Assembly: GCA_002238565.1 (NCBI GenBank)
Contig: MPMP01000029.1
Coordinates: 1 to 53,851, forward strand
DNA length: 53,851 nucleotides
Source: Albidovulum sp. bin36
Lineage (GTDB): Bacteria; Pseudomonadota; Alphaproteobacteria; Rhodobacterales; Rhodobacteraceae
Direction: 5' to 3'
The notes under the pieces were generated by a model. The model did no database searches. It worked only from the letters and a program-made list of their open reading frames with translations, and was not told the origin of the DNA. How positions within the stretch are numbered: position 1 is the first letter of the stretch; each line of letters begins with the position of its first letter. The position numbers were made by a program, and so were the translations under genes. Below, piece after piece: positions 31,651 through 40,415 of this stretch.

Positions 31651-32894
31651 GCGGCGAGAACTTTCTCATGTCCGAGCAGATGTTCGACAACAAAGCGGGA
31701 GTCGCAGGCGGCGCCGAGTATGATGCCGGATTTGCGGGTATGCAGCCAGTTGAGTCCGAGGAAGTAGAGTCCTTCGACTTCGGTTGCGCCTCGCTTGGTA
31801 TAGGGATAGCCGAATTCGTCAAAGATCGGGAAGTCGATCCAAGAGAAATCGAAGGCGAACCCCGTGGCCCATACGACTGTCCTGATGCCGGCGGCGCGTA
31901 AATCAATCTCGAGAGGCGAATTCGGGCAGCTTCCCGCGGCTCCGCCTAAATCCGAATTCTCATCATCCGGCGCAGGAGCAGGTATTGAATTTTCTAGAAC
32001 ATAGGCATCGACGGACCGACAGAATGCCTCCGCATATTCGTCGGCAGAACGCATGTTAGCCGCCAGATTGTCCGCGAGGCGAATCGAATTGCCGGAAACG
32101 CTTTCAAGCGTTCCCAGAAGCTGAATCCCATCTCGCGCGAATTGGTGAAGGCTTATCGTATACCCGCCGCGTCGCCCGCTTACGTGCGGGTCGCTGCGGA
32201 ACCGGTCCGCCGGCGAGTCCAATTGGTCCACGGTCCGTTTTAAATGGCCCATATCGAATTGCCAGCAGCTCAAGTCCCTTCCGCGATATCGTCGCGGAAT
32301 CCTGCCAGTCTTGCCGATGCTTAGAAACACGTCCCTTCCGGAACCGTGAATCTCTTCCGCAACTTGAGTGCCCGATTGCCCGCTGCCCACTACAAGGACC
32401 GCTCCTTTCTGAAGCATGTCAGGATTTCTGTAGGAATCTACGTCTATCTGTTCGATGTCGCCGGGCAAATTTCTAGCGGCGGCGGGTCTGCGAATAGACT
32501 GATACATGCCGCAGCAAACTATTAGGCCGTTGCAGCGGCGCCGGCCGCGCGTTGTTTCGAGATCGAAGCGCGCGCCTGTTCGTCCCGGGCGCACCGAGAG
32601 AACCCTCGTCGAGGGCTCGACGGGCGCGGAAAACGAGTCGGCGAACTGCTCGATAAATTCTATATATTCGCTACAGCGCAAGAATCCGTCGGGATCGCCG
32701 CGGAGTGTCATTCCAGGCAATTGGACCGTCCAATTCGGCGTAACCAGGCAAAAACTATCCCAGCGCTGCGATCGCCAGGTTTCGCCTACGGCTCCCGCTT
32801 CAAGTACGGCGTGTTGAATTCCCTTTCCGGTCAGGCAGTAGCTTGCGCAAAGCCCCGCCTGACCCGCTCCGATTACGATGACTTCATCTCGCAT
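31647..32894 (-). CDS. FAD/NADPH flavin-containing monooxygenase-like protein
   Basis: A 415-residue two-dinucleotide-fold flavoprotein: FAD motif GAGQAG at residues 9-14, then a WRSQRWDSFCLVTPNW segment, and NAD(P)H motif GSGQSG at 170-175, with the late VVWATGFAFDFSW motif. These match the CzcO/MSMEG_0569-like group of flavin-dependent oxidoreductases (N- or Baeyer-Villiger-type monooxygenases). First gene of the group leading into the FAD oxidase and hydantoinase genes. A 555-nt gap separates it from the DinB gene upstream, so it probably has its own promoter. Substrate unknown. Confidence 0.8.
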   Translation of the reverse strand: MRDEVIVIGAGQAGLCASYCLTGKGIQHAVLEAGAVGETWRSQRWDSFCLVTPNWTVQLPGMTLRGDPDGFLRCSEYIEFIEQFADSFSAPVEPSTRVLSVRPGRTGARFDLETTRGRRRCNGLIVCCGMYQSIRRPAAARNLPGDIEQIDVDSYRNPDMLQKGAVLVVGSGQSGTQVAEEIHGSGRDVFLSIGKTGRIPRRYRGRDLSCWQFDMGHLKRTVDQLDSPADRFRSDPHVSGRRGGYTISLHQFARDGIQLLGTLESVSGNSIRLADNLAANMRSADEYAEAFCRSVDAYVLENSIPAPAPDDENSDLGGAAGSCPNSPLEIDLRAAGIRTVVWATGFAFDFSWIDFPIFDEFGYPYTKRGATEVEGLYFLGLNWLHTRKSGIILGAACDSRFVVEHLLGHEKVLAA

Positions 32895-33449
32895 ATTCGC
32901 TCCGAATTTTAGCCGAACGGAGATCGGAAAGGCCTATTGCGCCGACCTGCCGAATCTCGGCGGCAAACGAGCGCAACCGCCGGGTTTCGCCGCTCGCGTC
33001 GATCGCTCGGCCCGGCGCACTTCGGCGCAAGCAAAATGATCCGAATCGGCGGCGCTGATTTGATACCATCCGCCCGTACCGTGATTTAATTCGACGGCTT
33101 CGCCGATAATCTTATCCGAAGAGTTGATCATCGCCTTTTAGGTTCCGTCGCAACATCGTCCAAACTCGAACAGGCTCGATCTCCACGAATTGCCGGTTTT
33201 AATTCGCCGTTCGAGGCAAGCGTCCGGCACTGCAGCAACTTTCCGATATACGCCGATCGCGAGTGCGGAATTCTCGCGATCGCATGCGGGCAAGCCGAGT
33301 AGCGTACTGGCCGATGCAGCGACGCGCGCAAAAACGCGAATCTCGGAACTGCGGCAGGCCTCGCCGTTACGCCTACCGGACCGGCGAACGCGAAGCCCCC
33401 GAGGCATTGCGCACGCCGCGCAATCGGGAAATTCTTGGATTCGAGCGCC
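32895..33449. other. Intergenic, no convincing gene
   Basis: This 555-nt gap lies between the DinB-fold gene and the flavin monooxygenase. Short frames exist on both strands (for example minus 32934-33131, 65 codons), but none has a recognisable motif, a good ribosome-binding site or codon bias like its neighbours. The minus-strand promoter of the flavoprotein-hydantoinase operon should lie near 32900-33000. Confidence 0.5.
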
Positions 33450-33992
33450 CTATTCGCGCCAGCGGCTTCTTATATCGTGCGGGATTTCATCGCCGCGGTC
33501 TTCTATGGCGAATAGCACGTAGTCCATGGGCGGAGGATAAACGCCCGCCTGGGACAGCATGTTGTGAACCTGACCGCGATGGTGAACCTGGTGCTGATAT
33601 AAATTGCTTAGGCAGGTTCCAAGCGTCTCGTTGATGAAAACCGGATCATCGTCGAGGCTCTCGAATGGCCAATCGGCCTGGAGCTGCTCCTGCGTGAGAG
33701 TCTTGTTGAATTCAATGTACCAGTTGTCGAGGTCGAACTGCGCTTTCGAAAGCTCGTCGATTCCGTCGAATAGCTGTTCAATCGGCCATTCGAGACTTAT
33801 CGGCTGCTTTTCCAGGCGGTCGCGATAAAGGCGGTCGGCGGCATAGATATGCTCGAGAGTGAGATAGATGGACGACCAGAATGCGGAGCGATCCTCCATT
33901 AGGCCTCGAATCGTCATTCGCGCGCAGGTCTTGTGCATTCGGCGATTTGCCCAGGCGTTGTAGCGCGCCAGTACGGTAAATGAAGCGAACAT
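33450..33992 (-). CDS. DinB-fold protein
   Basis: A 180-residue four-helix DinB/YfiT-like protein. It starts LARYNAWANRRMHKTCARMT, has the first metal His in LTLEHIYAADRLYRDRL (about residue 48) and the paired histidines in YQHQVHHRGQVHNMLSQAGV near residue 137, followed by PPPMDYVLF. The fold binds a divalent metal and often acts as a thiol-dependent transferase or hydrolase. It starts 18 nt after the dctM stop, so it belongs to the TRAP operon. The enzyme activity is not predictable from the fold. Confidence 0.87.
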   Translation of the reverse strand: MFASFTVLARYNAWANRRMHKTCARMTIRGLMEDRSAFWSSIYLTLEHIYAADRLYRDRLEKQPISLEWPIEQLFDGIDELSKAQFDLDNWYIEFNKTLTQEQLQADWPFESLDDDPVFINETLGTCLSNLYQHQVHHRGQVHNMLSQAGVYPPPMDYVLFAIEDRGDEIPHDIRSRWRE

Positions 33993-34010
33993 GGTATCTC
34001 CTTTCGCGTT

Positions 34011-35348
34011 TTATCTGTTGAAAATGGCGTCCGGCAACCACAGCGCAGTTTGCGGGAACACCGTGATGAAAGCCGCCGCGACGCAAAGTAGAAGAAAAAA
34101 TGGGAAAGCCGCTCTTGCAATGAAGCTCATGCGGCGGCCGGTGATGACTTGGAGCACAAATAGGTTGAACCCGATTGGAGGCGTCACGAGTCCGAGCTCG
34201 ATCATGATAACGATGAAGACGCCGAACCAAATCGGGTCAAATCCCGCGACGACTATCAGCGGGAGCGTGATCGGCAGCGTCATGACCATGATCGACAAGC
34301 CGTCGAGAAAAAGTCCGAGGATGATATAGAATACGGCCACGAGCAGAATAAGCGAGTATTTGGACAAGCCGAGACTGACTATGAACTTCGCGATCTCCTG
34401 CGGAACATGGAGGTACGCCATTGCCGACGACATGAAATTCGCGGCGACGAGAATGCTGATGCCCATCGTCGTGATCTTGATAGTCCCGGCGACAGATTCC
34501 AGGAATAGCTTGAGGGTCAATTGCCCCGTTGCCAGCACCAGAACGAACGCGCCGAGAAATCCGACGGCCGCCGCCTCCGACGGCGTTGCCACGCCGCTAT
34601 AGAGGCTTCCCAGAACGACGAATACGAGCATTGTCACCGGCAGAAGATCCACCAGGCCTTTCAGGCGGTCGGCCATCGTGTACGAATCGGCTTCCCTAGG
34701 CGCGAGAGCCGGGTTCAAGACGGCGCGGCAGGCAATGTATCCCGAATACAGACCGGCGATTAACAGTCCGGGGAACACGCCGGCCGCGAACAATCGCGCG
34801 ATCGATGATTCCGACAGCACGCCGTAAATTATGAACGAGATGGACGGCGGAATCATGAGGCCGAGGCTTCCGGCGCCGGCAAGGGAGCCGATTGAAAGGC
34901 TTTGGTCGTAATTTCGCTCGGCGAGCGCGCCTGTCGTGATCTTTCCGACTGTTGCAGTCGTAGCCGTCGTCGAGCCGCTAACGGCCGCGAATATCGTGCA
35001 TCCGGCGATATTCGTATGAAGCAGGCCGCCCGGAATCCGCGCGACCCAAGGCGCCAGCCCTCGGAATAGCCGCTCGGACATGTCGCTTCGATACATCAGT
35101 TCGCCCATCAAGACGAATATCGGCACCGCCGACAGCTCCCAAGTGCTCGCCGACCTCCACATCGTTCCGCGCATGATCGCGCCGATGCGATCGATATCGA
35201 ATCCCAGCAGCAGATGAAGCGTCGTCAACCCGACCAGTCCCACGGCCGCGAAGACCCAGACTCCGAGCACCAGATAAAGAGCTAAAAGCCCTAGCGTCGC
35301 GAACGCGACTTCCAGAGGCCCCATGTCGAGCCATTCAATCAACTCCAT
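34011..35348 (-). CDS. dctM: TRAP transporter large permease (DctM)
   Basis: An integral membrane protein of about 445 residues with a dozen hydrophobic segments and TRAP-large signatures such as SAVPIFVLMGELMYRSDMSE, AAVSGSTTATTATVGKIT and GSLGLMIPPSISFIIYGVLS. The start at 35348 (MELIEWLDMG) is preferred over an upstream ATG at 35423, because homologous proteins begin with the first membrane helix and it gives a 14-nt overlap with dctQ. With DctP and DctQ it makes a sodium-coupled importer for organic acids or related solutes. Confidence 0.92.
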   Translation of the reverse strand: MELIEWLDMGPLEVAFATLGLLALYLVLGVWVFAAVGLVGLTTLHLLLGFDIDRIGAIMRGTMWRSASTWELSAVPIFVLMGELMYRSDMSERLFRGLAPWVARIPGGLLHTNIAGCTIFAAVSGSTTATTATVGKITTGALAERNYDQSLSIGSLAGAGSLGLMIPPSISFIIYGVLSESSIARLFAAGVFPGLLIAGLYSGYIACRAVLNPALAPREADSYTMADRLKGLVDLLPVTMLVFVVLGSLYSGVATPSEAAAVGFLGAFVLVLATGQLTLKLFLESVAGTIKITTMGISILVAANFMSSAMAYLHVPQEIAKFIVSLGLSKYSLILLVAVFYIILGLFLDGLSIMVMTLPITLPLIVVAGFDPIWFGVFIVIMIELGLVTPPIGFNLFVLQVITGRRMSFIARAAFPFFLLLCVAAAFITVFPQTALWLPDAIFNR

Positions 35349-35886
35349 CGGCTCGGAACTCGTCGCGGTCTTCCTCTGCAAACGATACCTGACCGGCGGC
35401 AACTCTAACCAGGTATATCGCAAGCTGGAAAAGAAAGATGACCATTCCGACGAGCATTATCGAAGGCGGCAGCCACAATGGCGTTTCCGACAGCGTTTCG
35501 CTAACATGTCCCCGCACGTAATCCCGTACGGAATTCGTAAAGAAGTACCATGCGGCGATCGCGGTGAACGTCGCCGCTGCAACGACGCACGCGATTTCGA
35601 CGGCCCGCCTGACAAATGCGTTCCCGAGCTTGACCAGAACGAGATTCATGCGGATCAACGCCCCCTCTCTGAAGGCGTACCCCAGACCAAGAAACGACAT
35701 CGTTGCAATGCCGTAGCCTATCATTTCCTCAAGGACGTAGGTCGTACTTGAAAAGAAGGTGCGAAGTACGATTTCGGCTAGGATATGGAAAATCATCGCC
35801 AGCAAAATTATTCCGGCGCCGACTGCTCCCAAATTCGACAGAATCCGGGAGAACCCGTCCAAGATCGAAACAATGCGGTTTGCCAT
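35335..35886 (-). CDS. dctQ: TRAP transporter small permease (DctQ)
   Basis: A protein of about 183 residues with four hydrophobic helices, including LGAVGAGIILLAMIFHILAE and a VLEEMIGYGIATMSFLGLGY segment followed by AFREGALIRMNL, the DctQ signature. The start at 35886 (MANRIVSILDG) is preferred to the ATG at 35943, because the extra N-terminal residues are polar and low in family likeness. It lies between dctP and dctM and overlaps dctM by 14 nt. Confidence 0.9.
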   Translation of the reverse strand: MANRIVSILDGFSRILSNLGAVGAGIILLAMIFHILAEIVLRTFFSSTTYVLEEMIGYGIATMSFLGLGYAFREGALIRMNLVLVKLGNAFVRRAVEIACVVAAATFTAIAAWYFFTNSVRDYVRGHVSETLSETPLWLPPSIMLVGMVIFLFQLAIYLVRVAAGQVSFAEEDRDEFRADGVD

Positions 35887-35943
35887 CGGGATTTCCGGCG
35901 CATTAGGTCGGGGAGGCCGACGCCTCCCCGATGCAAAACGCAA

Positions 35944-36951
35944 TCAATTCATAGCCGCCAGACTGGCTTCGAAGGAATCCATGATTTCATCGGCGGCGCC
36001 ATTCGGCATCTTGTCGCGCCATTCGTTGAATACTACGCTCGAGGCTTCCCGGAGAGAGTCCAGGAATCCTTCGGCCAAGTCGTCTTCGGACACGACCGTA
36101 ACGCCTTGCTCGCCCATCTTGACATACGAGTTGTCGACCCGTTCCTTGATAGCTTCCCACGCTTCGTCTTCGATTTCGTCGGCGACCCGCAGCAATGTCT
36201 CCTGAAATTCGGGCGAAAGGCTGTCGAAGGCATCCTTGTTGATATGGAACATTTGGGTTCCCGCCACGTAGTTGATGGCATTGAAATGGTCCATGTGCTC
36301 GTAAAAGCTCGACAGGACCCCGCCTTCCCCAGCCGTCAAAACCGCATCAATCGTACCGGTGGTCAGAGCCGGGATTATGTCCGCCCAGCTAAGCTGGACC
36401 GCGTTGGCTCCGGCTTCGTTCAGGGAGACCGTACTGGTCTTGTCGTATGTGCGGATCTTGATCTGGCTTAGTTCTTCGAGATTGGTGACAGGCTGCTTGG
36501 CCCATATTCCGACCGGCGGAAACGGAACCGCGAGAACGAGCTTTTGATTTCCCTTTTCGAATGCAGCTTCGTACCATGGGCGAGCCGCTTCGTAGAGAGC
36601 GCGCGACTCGTCGATATTGCGGGCAAGGAACGGCATCGAGACAAGCAGGAAAATCGGATCGATGCCGGAAAACACGCCCGTATACGTGCTGGCGATTTGC
36701 GCGGCGCCGTCTTCGACGACCTTCCAATGATCCTTGGACTTGTAGCCGAGAGCCCCGCCATAGTGGTTGGTGATGTCGATCGCGCCGCCAGTGGCCTCCC
36801 CAAGCTTTTGCGCGAAAATTTCGTCATAGTAGTGGCCCGACGCTTTGGCATACTCGTTCGGCATATCCCAGCGATAGTCCTGCGCGCTTGCCGGTATCGT
36901 CACGACAATCGATCCCGCTACAGCCGCTACAATTTTCAAAACACGGTTCAT
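35944..36951 (-). CDS. dctP: TRAP transporter substrate-binding protein (DctP)
   Basis: A 335-residue periplasmic binding protein with a cleavable signal peptide (MNRVLKIVAAVAGSIVV, then TIPASA, cut near residue 23). DctP features include the GGALGYKSKDHWKVVEDGAA region, FPPVGIWAKQPV and the conserved Arg in SQIKIRTYDKTS that normally binds a substrate carboxylate. GGGAGAA about 8 nt before the ATG is the ribosome-binding site. First gene of the TRAP-DinB operon. The ligand is unknown; a carboxylated product or precursor of the neighbouring amide pathway is likely. Confidence 0.92.
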   Translation of the reverse strand: MNRVLKIVAAVAGSIVVTIPASAQDYRWDMPNEYAKASGHYYDEIFAQKLGEATGGAIDITNHYGGALGYKSKDHWKVVEDGAAQIASTYTGVFSGIDPIFLLVSMPFLARNIDESRALYEAARPWYEAAFEKGNQKLVLAVPFPPVGIWAKQPVTNLEELSQIKIRTYDKTSTVSLNEAGANAVQLSWADIIPALTTGTIDAVLTAGEGGVLSSFYEHMDHFNAINYVAGTQMFHINKDAFDSLSPEFQETLLRVADEIEDEAWEAIKERVDNSYVKMGEQGVTVVSEDDLAEGFLDSLREASSVVFNEWRDKMPNGAADEIMDSFEASLAAMN

Positions 36952-37784
36952 GCGAGAATTCTCCCAGTTTGAGATGAAGATTTACGCCCGCAGCTCTCCG
37001 CCGAAATTTCCTCGCTCGGAAACCTCCTATGACTTTGAATGCCGGAAGACCTTCCGAACCGCTCGCCTGGTCGCAGTGCCAAATGCGAGCCCTCGGATTT
37101 CCCGGCGCCTAGCCGCGAGGCGACTTTATGAATATCCGATACCGCCTCGGTGAATTGTTCACAGGCGACAGCGCTTTGATTCAACTGGACATGAATGCCT
37201 TCCATAGGAATCGGGGCGCTCGCTGAAGCTGGAGCAGCTTCGGAAGCTTCCGATTCACGGTTGGTCCAAATTCCGAATTCCAACCGGAGCGCCCGCGAAG
37301 GAAAGCGAGGCCCTTGCATGCAGGGAATCGGTTCGGAAGTTTATCTTCGTCGAATCGCCCAGTCAGGATGCGAACTCGCGGGAACGACCTGCAGCGCTGG
37401 CTCCCGCGAATAGAGACAAGTTCGAAAGCAATCGTCTTGCGCCGGTCCGCATTCGTAGTTCGTTCGCCGCTCTGGTTCGACAGGCGAAGCGATAATTTGT
37501 TTCGGTCGATGCTCGCGCCATGGAAGCTCGTTCGCTTTCGCCTAGCCGGCCGCCGCGCCGCGAGTTGCTTCAGCTAAGTGCTCGGGCCGCGAGCGCTTTC
37601 TGTTCGCGACGATTTGGTTCCGCGAGGCTATGCGCTGTCATTTCGGCGCTCTTGCCGGGATTCAGGGCGTTTAATGTTAATCTGAATCGTCCGGGATGCT
37701 GCTGAGCGCAAATTGATGTCCCTTTGCTGCAACTTCAAACGAAGTCGAGCCACTAGCCTTTCGGTTTCAGTAGGGTGACTTGCC
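36952..37784. other. Divergent intergenic region, no recognised gene
   Basis: 833 nt separate the minus-strand TRAP operon from the plus-strand ABC operon and must hold both promoters. Open frames here (for example minus 36948-37319, plus 37314-37577) lack motifs and are rich in Ser/Arg/Ala, as expected of chance frames in GC-rich DNA. A regulator gene may have been lost from this position. Confidence 0.5.
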
Positions 37785-38582
37785 ATGGGCGTCGCAACTT
37801 CGAATGTGCAAGAGCAAGATGCCGACCTGCTTCGCTTGACAAGCTTGCGCAAGTCATTCGGCGACGCAATAGTTCTCGACAACATCAATTTATCGGTTGC
37901 GCAGAGCGAAGTGCTAGCCGTCATCGGGCCGAGCGGCTCCGGAAAGAGCACTCTATTGCGAAGCATAAATCTATTGGAGGTGCCGGACGAAGGAACAATC
38001 CATCTTGCAGGCGAAGAAATTCAATATAGCGCAAGCGGGTCGGCATGGCGTTCCGCCCGAGATCTCGCAAAGCTTAGAACTTCGGTAGGCATGGTCTTCC
38101 AGAATTTCAATCTATGGCCTCACAGGACGGTTTTGGAAAACATAACGGAGGCGCCAATTCGCGTCCGGGGCATCTCGCCGACAATTGCTCGCGAGCGCGC
38201 TGCCGAGCTGCTCAACATGATCGGTCTGCCGGACAAGCTCCAGGAATATCCGCGCAGGCTCTCCGGCGGCCAGCAGCAGCGCGTAGCGATTGCCCGCGCC
38301 CTGGCGATGGAGCCGATGCTTATGCTCTTCGACGAAGTTACATCCGCGCTCGATCCGGAATTGGTCGGGGAAGTGCTCGATATCATGTCCCGGCTGGCCG
38401 AAAGCGGAATGACGATGATTGTCGTAACCCACGAGATGGGATTCGCGCGCCATGTGAGCAATCGAACGGCATTTCTTTATAATGGCCGGATAGAGGAATA
38501 CGGAGCCTCTTCCGATGTCCTCGGCAATCCGGAGAGTGCGCACACGCGGCAGTTCTTAAATCGCGTTCTGCACCATAGATGA
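37785..38582 (+). CDS. Polar amino-acid ABC transporter ATP-binding protein
   Basis: A 265-residue GlnQ/HisP-type ATPase: Walker A GPSGSGKST near residues 47-55, Q-loop GMVFQNFNLWPH, signature LSGGQQQRVAIARALAMEP, Walker B LMLFDEVTSALDP and H-loop VTHEM. The FDEVTSALDPE form and the NFNLWPH motif are typical of the polar amino-acid uptake family. First gene of a plus-strand operon with permease and binding protein. AGGGTGA lies about 6 nt before the ATG. Confidence 0.93.
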   Translation: MGVATSNVQEQDADLLRLTSLRKSFGDAIVLDNINLSVAQSEVLAVIGPSGSGKSTLLRSINLLEVPDEGTIHLAGEEIQYSASGSAWRSARDLAKLRTSVGMVFQNFNLWPHRTVLENITEAPIRVRGISPTIARERAAELLNMIGLPDKLQEYPRRLSGGQQQRVAIARALAMEPMLMLFDEVTSALDPELVGEVLDIMSRLAESGMTMIVVTHEMGFARHVSNRTAFLYNGRIEEYGASSDVLGNPESAHTRQFLNRVLHHR

Positions 38583-38592
38583 GGGTCAAGGC

Positions 38593-39264
38593 TTGATTAA
38601 TTCGATCTCCGACTACATCGCCTGGTTCGCCCCGTATCTTGTCGGATTCTTCAATGCCGCCGTCATTGCAATCGAAATTTCGTTCCTCGCGATTGTTATC
38701 AGCTGGGCGATCGGCTTGGTCACGACGCTTGCAAAGTCGTCTCGAAGCAGATTGCTCCGCTGGCCTGCCGAACTCTACATTTGGTTTGTCCGGGGCACGC
38801 CCAGCCTGATTCAGATTTTTATCATCTACTTCGGCATTCCGCACGCGACCGGCCTAAGGATATCGCCCTTTGTCGCCGGCGTGGTGGCCCTCGCGATTAG
38901 TTCGGGAGCGTATGTAGCGGAAATATTCAGATCGGGATTCTCGGCGATACCGCGCGGACAAACCGAATCGGCTTTGGCCTTGGGGATGAGTCCGGCCCTG
39001 ATGATGCGCCGAATTATCCTGCCGCAAGTCATCCGAATAGTCGTTCCGGCCATGACGAATGAAGCGATCAACACGCTAAAAAACACCTCTTTGCTGTCTA
39101 CGATCACGATTATCGAGGTCACAATGTTCGCTCAGCTCGCCTTGGCCCAAACTTTCAGGCCGTTCGATTTTCTGATCGCCGCGGCCCTCATTTATTTAAT
39201 CATGAACACGATTCTTAGCCAATTCGCGGCCTGGTACGAAAGGAATTATTCCTTGGAAATCTAG
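38593..39264 (+). CDS. Polar amino-acid ABC transporter permease
   Basis: A 223-residue HisM/GlnP-type permease with five hydrophobic segments. Family motifs include YIWFVRGTPSLIQIFIIYFG and the EAA loop IFRSGFSAIPRGQTESALAL followed by GMSPALMMRRIILPQVIR. The start appears to be TTG at 38593, 10 nt after the ATPase gene; no ATG fits the expected N-terminus. Only one permease gene is present, so it probably works as a homodimer. Confidence 0.92.
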   Translation: MINSISDYIAWFAPYLVGFFNAAVIAIEISFLAIVISWAIGLVTTLAKSSRSRLLRWPAELYIWFVRGTPSLIQIFIIYFGIPHATGLRISPFVAGVVALAISSGAYVAEIFRSGFSAIPRGQTESALALGMSPALMMRRIILPQVIRIVVPAMTNEAINTLKNTSLLSTITIIEVTMFAQLALAQTFRPFDFLIAAALIYLIMNTILSQFAAWYERNYSLEI

Positions 39265-39298
39265 TCCCAGTCCATGAACCGAAGAAAGGAGAACCAAA

Positions 39299-40096
39299 AT
39301 GAAGAAACGCGAATTCCTCGGCGCAATGAGCGCCGCCGCGGCAACGGCTGTATTTGCTCCCAAGCCGGGCTGGGCCAGCGACGAGCTGGAGCTGCTGACT
39401 CCCGGAGTCTTGAAATCGGCAACGGAAGGAACCTATCCGCCATTTAGCATGCGCTTGCCGAGCGGAGAGCTCGACGGGCTTGAAATGCGAATAATGGGGG
39501 AGATTTGCAGTCGCCTCGACCTCGCGTACGAGCCGATAATCGTTAAATGGGAATCGATGCTGGTCGGTCTCCAGGCCGATCACTTCGACATTGTCGGCAA
39601 TGCCATGGGAATCACGGCGGAACGCCAGAAGGCGGTGACCTTTTGCGACGGCTGGATCGAAACCGGCGCCCGCGTCGTAGTTCATAAGGACTCCGAGTAT
39701 TCCTCGCCCGACCAGCTGAGCGGAGAGAAAATCGGAGCCATCGCGGCATCGACCTTTATTCCTATCGTCGAGCAGCTCGGAGGCGACCTGAAAGCCTACA
39801 AGGCCGACGTGGACGGAATGCAGGACTTGGTGAACGGCAATATCGAAGCCATAATTCTGGAGAGCATAGCCGCCAACTACGCCATCACGAAATCGAAGCT
39901 GCCGCTGAGGTCGCTTCCGGGCTTGATCGATCCCGCACAGCTCGGATGGGCTGTCAAGAAAGGGAAGCCCAACCTCGTCCGAGCCATAAACGAGACTAGG
40001 GCTCAAATGGTGGAAGAAGGCAAAGTCGCCGAATTGTTCGATGACATTCTCGGCTATGATCCTTCGCCTAAGGAACCTATTCGCAGCATGCTGTAG
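39299..40096 (+). CDS. Amino-acid ABC transporter substrate-binding protein
   Basis: A 265-residue family-3 solute-binding protein with an N-terminal export signal (KKREFLGAMSAAAATAVFAP, cut near WAS). The text LKSATEGTYPPFSMRLPSGE is the classic start of the mature domain, and FDIVGNAMGITAERQKAVTF the hinge region. AAGGAGA precedes the ATG by about 6 nt. It is the last gene of the ABC operon and is followed by a hairpin terminator at 40125-40160. Ligand probably an amino acid or a small derivative. Confidence 0.93.
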   Translation: MKKREFLGAMSAAAATAVFAPKPGWASDELELLTPGVLKSATEGTYPPFSMRLPSGELDGLEMRIMGEICSRLDLAYEPIIVKWESMLVGLQADHFDIVGNAMGITAERQKAVTFCDGWIETGARVVVHKDSEYSSPDQLSGEKIGAIAASTFIPIVEQLGGDLKAYKADVDGMQDLVNGNIEAIILESIAANYAITKSKLPLRSLPGLIDPAQLGWAVKKGKPNLVRAINETRAQMVEEGKVAELFDDILGYDPSPKEPIRSML

Positions 40097-40124
40097 TCAG
40101 CGTCCCGTCAATCCGGGATACAGT

Positions 40125-40160
40125 CTCGAATGACGGCTGGTCATTCGAGCGGAGTTTTTA
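40125..40160 (+). terminator. Intrinsic terminator of the ABC operon
   Basis: CTCGAATGAC (40125-40134) and GTCATTCGAG (40140-40149) form a perfect 10-bp stem with a 5-nt loop, followed by GGAGTTTTTA. It lies 29 nt after the binding-protein stop codon. Confidence 0.8.
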
Positions 40161-40169
40161 TGCCAAGCT

Positions 40170-40190
40170 GCCCGCCGGCCTCCGGCGGGC
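40170..40190. repeat. Perfect GC-rich hairpin
   Basis: GCCCGCCGG and CCGGCGGGC are perfect inverted copies separated by CCT. It sits between the ABC operon terminator and the convergent M24 gene, so it may act as a second, Rho-aided stop for one or both strands. It lacks a T-tract. Confidence 0.5.
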
Positions 40191-40230
40191 GGAACGGCGC
40201 GGATCAATATCCGCGAATGGCTTCGCCGGT

Positions 40231-40257
40231 CTTTGCGCCCTTTGCGCCCTTTGCGCC
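40231..40257. repeat. Three tandem copies of CTTTGCGCC
   Basis: CTTTGCGCC occurs three times head to tail without mismatch (40231-40239, 40240-40248, 40249-40257) in the convergent intergenic stretch (40097-40415) that otherwise holds only the terminator hairpins. Probably slippage; no gene is seen in the rest of the gap. Confidence 0.7.
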
Positions 40258-40415
40258 CGGCGGCGGCGATACCCCGGGCATCGACCGAATTCTTTGCACT
40301 CGCCAGGATTGGTCGACGAGAACTCGCTGCCTATCTGCGGCAGGGACGACCGCACGGCCTTGAATTCGCAGATCGAAGTCGGCCCGGCGGATCGCGGCCG
40401 TTCTTCGCCGGATCG

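Noticed and set aside
36948..37577. Short frames on both strands in the TRAP/ABC intergenic region
   Set aside because: Low-complexity Ser/Arg/Ala content, no ribosome-binding sites and mutual overlap.
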